Shown: positions 58,317-64,000 of the stretch, one piece after another
Layout: each line of letters opens with the position of its first letter
Numbering within the stretch: the stretch's first letter is position 1
DNA from: Pseudomonas sp. PDM04
GTDB taxonomy: Bacteria; Pseudomonadota; Gammaproteobacteria; Pseudomonadales; Pseudomonadaceae
Length of the DNA stretch: 64,000 nucleotides
Direction: 5' to 3'
NCBI RefSeq assembly: GCF_014851765.1
Contig: NZ_JACVAI010000001.1
Location: forward strand, 124,001-188,000
Translations under genes and position numbers: made by a program
Notes under the pieces: model-generated
Told to the model about the DNA's origin: nothing
Database searches by the model: none
What the model saw: only the letters and a program-made list of their open reading frames with translations

Positions 58317-59795
58317 TCACCCCAGATACCACCCCCAAGCCTCGCCGTCATAGCGGGTGATCTGCTTGGTCTCGAGGTAGTTGTTGTAACCCCACTCGCC
58401 CAGCTCACGGCCAATGCCGCTTTGCTTGTAACCGCCCCAGGGCGCTTCGACAAAGGTCGGTTGCGAGCAGTTGACCCAGACGATCCCGGCGCGAAAACGG
58501 CGGGCGACCCGTTCGCAGCGAGAGATATCCCGCGACATGACGGCAGCAGCCAAGCCGAACGGCGAGTCGTTGGCCAGGCGAATCGCTTCGGCTTCGCTGT
58601 CGAAGGCCCGCAGGCACACCACCGGGCCGAAGATCTCTTCGCGCCACACCGAGCTGTCTTCAGGCACATCGGCAAAAATTGCCGGGGTCAGGTAATAGCC
58701 TTTGTCCAGGTGCGCCGGACGTGCCCCGCCGCTGACCAGGTGCGCGCCTTCCTGCTGCCCCAGCGCAATGGCTTCGAGCACCTTGTCCAGTTGGCCCTGG
58801 CTGACCAGCGGCCCGAGCTTCACCCCCTCGGTGAAGCCCTGGCCGATCCGGATCTGCTCGGTCGCTTCGATCAAGCGCTGCAGCAGTGCCGGGTACAGCG
58901 CACGCTCCACCAGCACCCGCGAAGTGGCCGAACAGACCTGGCCCTGGTTCCAGAAAATCCCGAACAGAATCCACTCCACCGCTGCATCGAGGTCGCTGTC
59001 GGCGAAGATCACGAACGGCGATTTGCCCCCCAGTTCCAGGCTGATGTTCTTGATCTCGGCCGCTGCCGCTTGCATGATTTTGCGCCCGGTGGGCACGCTG
59101 CCGGTGAAGGCGATCTTGTCGACATCCGGGTGTTCGGCCAGGGGTTTGCCGGCATCGGCACCCAAGCCACTGACCACGTTGAGCACGCCGGCGGGCAACC
59201 CGGCCTGATCGGCGATGCGTGCCAGCTCGATGGCGGTCAGCGGCGTCAGTTCCGACGGTTTCAACACCACCGTGCAGCCTGCTGCCAGTGCCGGGGCGAC
59301 CTTCCATGAGGCCATCAGCATCGGGAAATTCCACGGGATGATGGCGCCAACCACGCCCACGGGTTCCTTGATCACCGAGCAGTTGAAGCGTTCATCGGGC
59401 AGGCTGACGGATTGCTCGGCAGCCTGATCCGAACCCTCGGCGAGCGCGGCATAAAAGTCGAAACAGCCGGCGGTGTCGGCGATGTCCCACGCCGCTTCCG
59501 GCAGCGGCTTGCCGTTGTCGCGCACTTCGATGGCCGCCAGTTCGTCCTGACGCGCGCGGATGCCGTCAGCGATGCGCCGCAGCACCTGCGCCCGTTGCGT
59601 GCCGCTCCAGCGCGGCCAGTCCCCTTCGTCGAACGCCTGGCGCGCGGCGGCCACCGCCCGCTCGACATCCTGGGCGGTGGCCGCCGCCACCAGCGCCAGC
59701 ACCGACTCATCGCTCGGGTCCAGCGTTTCGAAAACACCGCGCTGCACCGGTTCGACCCACTCGCCGCCGATGTACAGCCGTTGATAATCAGCCAT
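58317..59795 (-). CDS. Aldehyde dehydrogenase, betaine-aldehyde-type (paralogue)
   Basis: A 492-residue paralogue of the preceding enzyme, encoded on the opposite strand. Catalytic Cys is in GQVCSATS, catalytic Glu in ELGGKS, and the IPWNFPMLMASWK and FTGSVPTG motifs are present. The ATG at 59795 overlaps the end of the GlmU-like gene by 8 nt. The two paralogues meet tail to tail, which points to an inverted duplication followed by divergence. Confidence 0.93.
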   Translation of the reverse strand: MADYQRLYIGGEWVEPVQRGVFETLDPSDESVLALVAAATAQDVERAVAAARQAFDEGDWPRWSGTQRAQVLRRIADGIRARQDELAAIEVRDNGKPLPEAAWDIADTAGCFDFYAALAEGSDQAAEQSVSLPDERFNCSVIKEPVGVVGAIIPWNFPMLMASWKVAPALAAGCTVVLKPSELTPLTAIELARIADQAGLPAGVLNVVSGLGADAGKPLAEHPDVDKIAFTGSVPTGRKIMQAAAAEIKNISLELGGKSPFVIFADSDLDAAVEWILFGIFWNQGQVCSATSRVLVERALYPALLQRLIEATEQIRIGQGFTEGVKLGPLVSQGQLDKVLEAIALGQQEGAHLVSGGARPAHLDKGYYLTPAIFADVPEDSSVWREEIFGPVVCLRAFDSEAEAIRLANDSPFGLAAAVMSRDISRCERVARRFRAGIVWVNCSQPTFVEAPWGGYKQSGIGRELGEWGYNNYLETKQITRYDGEAWGWYLG

Positions 59796-60750
59796 GACAC
59801 ACCTCGTTTTCCGGTTGTTCCAGCCGCACGTTTTCCAGACGACTGAAAGCATCGATTCGTACTCCGCTGCCCACGCTGACCCCAGGCCCGAACACCACGC
59901 AGGGCTCGATGCAGACATCGGCGGCCAGCCGCGTATCGGCACTGAAGAATACCGTGTCCGCAGCCACCAGGCTGACGCCCGATTGCATGACGGCCTGGCG
60001 TCGGCGTTGCTGGAACAGCTGCTCGGCGGCATGCAACTGCTCACGATCGTTGACCCCGAGCACCTCGGTTTCGTCCACGTCCACCGCCATCACTGGCAGG
60101 CCGGCGTCGTTGGCCACGGCCACCGCGTCGGTGAGGTAATACTCGCCCTGGGCGTTCTGCTTGCCAATCCGGTCCAGCAGCCACAGGCAGGTGTCGGCAC
60201 GCAGCCCCATGACACCGCCGTTGCAGAAGTCGATCTGCAGCTCCTGCGGGCTCGCGTCCCGGGCTTCGCGGATGGCCAGCAGGCGGCCGTCCTCCACCAG
60301 GAGGCGACCGTAGGGCCCCGGCTGCCTGGTGTGAAACCCGGCGACCGCCACGGCGGCACCGTCGATCAGCGCCTGGCGCAACTGCAACAGGGTCTGCGCG
60401 CTGATCAGCGGCGAATCACCGAACAGCACCAATACACAACCCTGTTCATGGACCTGCAAGGCTGGCCGGGCCGCCAGCAGTGCGTGCGCCGTGCCCAACT
60501 GCTCCTGCTGGACAAAGGTGCGCACCGCCGGTGCGGTCTGTTTCAGGTAGTCGGCCACTACTCGACCGCCTGCCCCCAACACCACCGCACAATGTTCGAT
60601 GGCCGCGTCTTCGACCGCTGCCAGCACATGGCCGAGCAACGGCCGGTTGCCCACCGGGTGCATGACCTTGGGCAGCGTCGAACGCATGCGAGTGCCCTGC
60701 CCGGCGGCGAGAATCACCGCCAGGGTCGGCCAGGAAACGTTGTCGCTCAT
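59788..60750 (-). CDS. GlmU-like nucleotidyltransferase lacking the acetyltransferase domain
   Basis: A 320-residue protein with the GlmU uridylyltransferase domain. Its motifs are LAAGQGTRMRSTLPKVMHPVG (catalytic Arg and Lys), QLGTAHAL, LFGDSPLI, DFCNGGV and EYYLTDAV. After about residue 255 only a few left-handed-helix hexapeptides remain (VCIEPCVVFGPGVSVGSGVRI) before the end. Full GlmU has about 455 residues and a C-terminal acetyltransferase, absent here. It would transfer a nucleotide to a sugar-1-phosphate. It overlaps the second aldehyde dehydrogenase and follows the third after 24 nt. Confidence 0.88.
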   Translation of the reverse strand: MSDNVSWPTLAVILAAGQGTRMRSTLPKVMHPVGNRPLLGHVLAAVEDAAIEHCAVVLGAGGRVVADYLKQTAPAVRTFVQQEQLGTAHALLAARPALQVHEQGCVLVLFGDSPLISAQTLLQLRQALIDGAAVAVAGFHTRQPGPYGRLLVEDGRLLAIREARDASPQELQIDFCNGGVMGLRADTCLWLLDRIGKQNAQGEYYLTDAVAVANDAGLPVMAVDVDETEVLGVNDREQLHAAEQLFQQRRRQAVMQSGVSLVAADTVFFSADTRLAADVCIEPCVVFGPGVSVGSGVRIDAFSRLENVRLEQPENEVCHG

Positions 60751-60774
60751 ACGAACCTCTCCTGTGGCGACGGC

Positions 60775-62283
60775 TCAGGCCTGATCGCGATAGAACACGT
60801 CGTCGGCATACGGATACCACCAGTCATGGATCTTCGGCTGATGATCGATGATGACCATTTTCGAGCGGCGGAACGCCTCCAGGCCCTGCCGCCCGAGTTC
60901 ACGCCCAAGACCGGACATCTTCCAGCCGCCGAAGGGCAGCGCGTCGTTGTCGATCAGCGGGTTGTTGACCCAGACCATCCCGGCTTCGAGACGCTCGGCC
61001 GCCTCCATCGCTTCGGCCAGGTCGGTGGAGAACAGCGACGCGCCCAGACCGAACGGCGAATCATTGGCCAGGCGCACCGCGTCGTCGAAGTCGCTGACCC
61101 GGCAGATTGCCGCAACCGGGCCGAAGCACTCCTCCTGGAGGATTGCCATGTCGGTGGTCACCCCGGTCAGGATGGTCGGCTCGTAGAACCAGCCGACACT
61201 GTGTTGCGGCGGCACCCGACCTCCACAGACCAGCGTCGCCCCCTTGGCCACGGCATCGTCCACCAGGCGCATGACTTTGTTGCGCGCCGCCTCGCTGACC
61301 ATCGGCCCGATTTCCGTGTGTTCCAGGCCATGACCGATGCGCAGGGCGCGGGTGCGTTCAGCGAATCGGGCGACGAATTCGTCATGCACTTCATCGACGA
61401 CGTAGAAGCGTTCCGCCGAGGTGCAGATCTGTCCGCTGAGGTGGAACGCGGCAGTCACCGCGCCCGCCGCCGCGACCTCCAGAGGCGCATGCCTGGAGAT
61501 GATCAACGGATCGCTGCCGCCGGCCTCGATCACGCAGGGTTTCATCTGTTCAGCGCAGGCCACCGCCACGGCCTTGCCCGCCGCCACACTGCCGGTAAAC
61601 GCCACCGCGTGAGTGCCGCTGGACTTCACCAGTGCCTGTGCCGTCGCCGCATCGCCCGGCACGCAAGACACCAGGCCCGGCGCCAAGGCGGTGAAGTGCT
61701 GCATGAACTTGAGCGTGCACAGGGTCGTGGCTTCCGCCGGCTTGACGATGCAGGCGTTGCCGGCCGCCAGCGAGGCGGCGACCGTCCAGCACATCAGCAG
61801 GATCGGAAAGTTGAACGGCATGATGTGCACGCTGACGCCATAGGGTTCGTAGCGCACGTGCTGGAACGAGCCGATCTGCGTGGTGCCGGCGACCTTGCCG
61901 GCATCGTCCCGGGCCATTTCCGCGTAGTAGCGAAAGATCGGCGCGCAGTTGGCCAGCTCGCCCATGGCTTCCGGAAACGGCTTACCCATTTCCAGGGTCA
62001 TCAGCCGTGCCACTTCGCGGTTGCAGGCAACCTCCTGCTCGATGGCATTGGCCAGTTGATGCAGGAGCGCGGCGCGGCTTTTCGCATCGATCAGCCGCCA
62101 TTGCCGTTGCGCGGCGGTGGCGGCGTCGACGGCGGCCTGGACGTCGGCTTCGCCGCACAGCCCGACCTGCCCTACCGGTTGCAGGGTGGCGGGGTCCAGC
62201 ACTTCGCGCACACGCGCCTCGCTCAGCGGCTGGTATTCGCCATTGATGAAGCGCAGTGCGGTATCAGTATTAAAGGTGGCCAT
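60775..62283 (-). CDS. Aldehyde dehydrogenase family protein (more distant member)
   Basis: A 502-residue aldehyde dehydrogenase with catalytic Cys in SGQICTSAERF and Glu in VIEAGGSDP. The nucleotide-binding FTGSVAAGKAVA and MPFNFPILLMCW motifs are intact. It differs from the two betaine-aldehyde types in the loop and C-terminus, and may use a different aldehyde or a semialdehyde. It overlaps the kinase gene by 14 nt, so it is translated together with it. Confidence 0.92.
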   Translation of the reverse strand: MATFNTDTALRFINGEYQPLSEARVREVLDPATLQPVGQVGLCGEADVQAAVDAATAAQRQWRLIDAKSRAALLHQLANAIEQEVACNREVARLMTLEMGKPFPEAMGELANCAPIFRYYAEMARDDAGKVAGTTQIGSFQHVRYEPYGVSVHIMPFNFPILLMCWTVAASLAAGNACIVKPAEATTLCTLKFMQHFTALAPGLVSCVPGDAATAQALVKSSGTHAVAFTGSVAAGKAVAVACAEQMKPCVIEAGGSDPLIISRHAPLEVAAAGAVTAAFHLSGQICTSAERFYVVDEVHDEFVARFAERTRALRIGHGLEHTEIGPMVSEAARNKVMRLVDDAVAKGATLVCGGRVPPQHSVGWFYEPTILTGVTTDMAILQEECFGPVAAICRVSDFDDAVRLANDSPFGLGASLFSTDLAEAMEAAERLEAGMVWVNNPLIDNDALPFGGWKMSGLGRELGRQGLEAFRRSKMVIIDHQPKIHDWWYPYADDVFYRDQA

Positions 62284-63337
62284 GGGCAGATCCTTGAACC
62301 AATCGATAAGGGGTTTGGCGCAATGCGTCGAGGGTGGCCGGCGGCAATTCATCGCGCCAGCCGGGCACATGGCCGTTGAGCCACGCGCGCAGCGGCCCGA
62401 AGGCCTCGGCGTCCAGTGCGCGAACGAACAAACCCAGGGTGCGCGGCAAGTGCGCCAGGTAACCGTGCTTGCCGTCGCGACCGGCCAGGCGCACGAAAAT
62501 ACCCAGCACCTTGGCGTGGCGCTGGGCGGCCAGGCGCCGGTAGTCCTCGAGAAAACGCGGCGCATCGAGTTCCGGGCGCTGCATCAGGTAATGCGTCAGC
62601 ATCGCCACGCGCAGTGCCTCGGGCACATCGCGGCGCGCGTCTTCGAGCAATGACATCAGGTCGTAGGCTGCGGCGCCGATCAAGGCGTCCTGGAAGTCCA
62701 GCAACCCGCAGGCCGCCACGCCTTCGCGACCTTCCAGCAGCATCAGGTTATCGACGTGGTAGTCCCGCAGCACCAGCGCTTCGCGGCGTTGCGCGACATC
62801 GCTGCAGGCCTCGGCGAACAGCAGCAGAAACGCCTCGCGCAGAGCACGCGCGGCGTCCTGGCCGATCAGCAACGGCACGTACCAGTCGATGAACAGCGCA
62901 CACTCGTCACTCAGTTGCCCGGCGTCATAGGGCGCCAGTGCGGCGGCGGACGGTGCCCGATGCAACGCCACCAGCGCGTCGACCGCCAACCGGTACAACG
63001 CGCCTTCCGGGTGCCCCGCCGCCAGCAGCCGGGTGTAAGTGTCGTGACCGAAGTCTTCGATCAGCGCCAGTCCGGCGTCCTCATCCACCTCGATCAAGCC
63101 CGGCGCGGAAAGCCCCAGGCTGTGCAAATGCCGGGCGACCCGCACGAACGGGCCGATCGGCTCGCTGAGCGGCGGCGAATCCATCAGCAACAGGCCTTCG
63201 CCGCCGAGGCGAAAATAGCGCCGGGTCGAAGCGTCGGCCGGTAACGCCTGCAACGGCGCCCCGGCAAAGCCGGCACGCGCCAGAAAGGCGGCGCGCTGGC
63301 CTTCGCGGTCAAGCGCTGGCGTACGTGTCTGAGTCAT
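62270..63337 (-). CDS. AmgK-like phosphotransferase (aminoglycoside-phosphotransferase fold)
   Basis: A 355-residue small-molecule kinase of the AmgK family, which phosphorylates N-acetylmuramate/N-acetylglucosamine at C1 in peptidoglycan recycling. It has a P-loop-like N-terminal lobe (ADASTRRYFRLGGEGLLLMD), the catalytic loop LVLRDYHVDNLM (Asp and Asn) and the LLDFQDA metal site. True amgK is followed by murU; here the nucleotidyltransferase is GlmU-like and an aldehyde dehydrogenase lies between. The substrate therefore may differ. ATG 63337 is used; a GTG at 63346 overlaps the cupin stop. Confidence 0.85.
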   Translation of the reverse strand: MTQTRTPALDREGQRAAFLARAGFAGAPLQALPADASTRRYFRLGGEGLLLMDSPPLSEPIGPFVRVARHLHSLGLSAPGLIEVDEDAGLALIEDFGHDTYTRLLAAGHPEGALYRLAVDALVALHRAPSAAALAPYDAGQLSDECALFIDWYVPLLIGQDAARALREAFLLLFAEACSDVAQRREALVLRDYHVDNLMLLEGREGVAACGLLDFQDALIGAAAYDLMSLLEDARRDVPEALRVAMLTHYLMQRPELDAPRFLEDYRRLAAQRHAKVLGIFVRLAGRDGKHGYLAHLPRTLGLFVRALDAEAFGPLRAWLNGHVPGWRDELPPATLDALRQTPYRLVQGSAHGHL

Positions 63338-63342
63338 GGCAA

Positions 63343-63687
63343 TCACCGGATCATGTAGACCTTTTTCACCGTCTCATGAACGGTGCACACGCCTTTCCAG
63401 TCCTTGCGGAAAAAGGCTGCGGTGTCGGGCTTGATCTCGATCACTTCGCCGGACTCATGGACGTAGGTGCAGCGGCCTTCCAGGAAGTGGCAGAACTCGT
63501 CGCTGGTGACGTGACAGAACCATTTGCCCGGGGTGCAGATCCACACGCCGCACTCGGACTGGCCTTCGGGCCCCTTGTGCAGGACGACGCCGGAGACACG
63601 GGATTCGCCTTCCAGCATGGTCGGGATCACGCCCCAGTCCTTGACGTCGGTGATTTGCAGCGGGTTGTACAGGAACGGGGTGGTCAT
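63343..63687 (-). CDS. Cupin-domain protein (EutQ/DUF861-like)
   Basis: A 114-residue single cupin, with WICTPGKWFCHVTSDEFCHFLEG carrying His/Glu and the second cupin part VIEIKPDTAAFFRKDWKG. Metal ligands are reduced (one His, Glu, then no second His cluster), as in DUF861 proteins near ethanolamine or ureidoglycine enzymes. It is followed by an almost overlapping kinase gene and preceded by a second cupin (63754-64000) of clear similarity. The function is unknown. Confidence 0.85.
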   Translation of the reverse strand: MTTPFLYNPLQITDVKDWGVIPTMLEGESRVSGVVLHKGPEGQSECGVWICTPGKWFCHVTSDEFCHFLEGRCTYVHESGEVIEIKPDTAAFFRKDWKGVCTVHETVKKVYMIR

Positions 63688-63715
63688 GGTTTTTCTCCAA
63701 AAAATCAGGTTGTCT

Positions 63716-63742
63716 GCAGGCGCGAGCGGGCTCGCACCTGCC
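63716..63742. repeat. REP-like palindrome between cupins
   Basis: Arms GCAGGCGCGAGC and GCTCGCACCTGC around GG form an imperfect stem in the 66-nt gap between the two cupin genes. Its G/C composition and GCGAGC core relate it to the REP family. Confidence 0.6.
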
Positions 63743-63753
63743 GGTATCGAGGT

Positions 63754-64000
63754 TCAGACCAGCATGTAAACGTTGCGCAGGGTTTGCCTCACGTGGCACT
63801 CGCCGGTCCAGCCGGCCGGGAACAGCACCAGGGTATTGGGTTGGATCTCGATCACTTCACCGTTGTCGTGGCGATAGGTGGCATCGCCCTCGAGGAAGTG
63901 ACACAGCTCGTCACGGGGAATCGACAGGCGCCAGCGCCCCGGCGTGCACACCCAGAGTCCGGTTTCGGGGCTGTTGTTCGGCCCCTTGAACAGCAGGCGG
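63754..64000 (-). CDS. Second cupin-domain protein, N-terminus beyond window
   Basis: Partial gene cut by the right edge. The visible 81 codons (through LWVCTPGRWRLSIPRDELCHFLEG ... VIEIQPNTLVLFPAGWTG) align with the neighbouring cupin at 63343-63687, indicating tandem duplication. It retains the same Cys-Thr-Pro-Gly and FLEG core. The start lies outside the window. Confidence 0.8.
   Translation of the reverse strand, partial: RLLFKGPNNSPETGLWVCTPGRWRLSIPRDELCHFLEGDATYRHDNGEVIEIQPNTLVLFPAGWTGECHVRQTLRNVYMLV

Noticed and set aside
59788..60750. The housekeeping glmU gene
   Set aside because: It stops after the uridylyltransferase domain plus a few hexapeptides, lacks the acetyltransferase half, and is not next to glmS or the atp operon.

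Overview
The window is chromosomal DNA from a GC-rich gammaproteobacterium, almost certainly a member of the Pseudomonas fluorescens complex. The evidence is strong G/C third-position codon bias, many intergenic REP palindromes with the GTGGGAGCGAGCCTGCTCGCGA core, and a mix of LysR/AraC regulators, a polyamine-type ABC system and aldehyde dehydrogenases. No rRNA, tRNA, CRISPR array, phage or insertion sequence was seen.

Region A (1-22.5 kb) is the most distinctive part. A 1,946-residue secreted multicopper oxidase (13200-19040, minus) heads an operon that continues with a beta-propeller protein, two SCO/SenC copper chaperones, a cytochrome c/periplasmic-binding fusion and a parvulin-type peptidyl-prolyl isomerase. 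The oxidase + isomerase + c-type cytochrome set recalls the Leptothrix mofABC operon and the very large oxidases (MnxG/McoA) of Mn(II)-oxidising Pseudomonas. On both sides lies an atypical type II secretion system. Downstream on the minus strand are a stand-alone receiver protein, GspE, PilM/N/O-like and GspC/PilP-like proteins, a TPR-secretin lipoprotein and two pseudopilins. Upstream are a lytic transglycosylase (minus), then GspG, GspF and a secreted Gly/His/Asp-rich repeat protein (plus). Candidate sigma-54 promoters precede the oxidase, the receiver/secretion operon and, more weakly, the transglycosylase and gspG. CCCC-N6-GGGG inverted repeats lie nearby. I infer one co-regulated regulon that makes, metallates, folds and exports the oxidase.

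Region B (22.5-51.6 kb) is a mosaic of small metabolic and regulatory units. These include a LysR/esterase divergent pair, an MscS channel with a cyclic-nucleotide-binding domain, a DoxX-monooxygenase-amidohydrolase run ending near an isochorismatase-like hydrolase, a metallo-beta-lactamase-fold protein with two regulators, and a tail-to-tail pair of winged-helix/ATPase regulators. Further on are a GlxA-type regulator and pirin, a LysR/MFS/quinone oxidoreductase unit, an ABC exporter, a two-membrane-span gene broken by an in-frame amber codon, and a hydroxyacyl-CoA dehydrogenase with AraC and TetR neighbours.

Region C (51.7-64 kb) is a catabolic cluster. It holds a LuxR-type regulator, a PotABCD-like ABC importer (ATPase, Tat-exported binding protein, two permeases) and an aldehyde dehydrogenase on the plus strand. 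Convergent on the minus strand are two cupins, an AmgK-like sugar kinase/phosphotransferase, a second aldehyde dehydrogenase, a truncated GlmU-like nucleotidyltransferase and a third aldehyde dehydrogenase. Uptake and oxidation of an amine or amino-alcohol is the simplest reading; the kinase/nucleotidyltransferase pair is unexplained.
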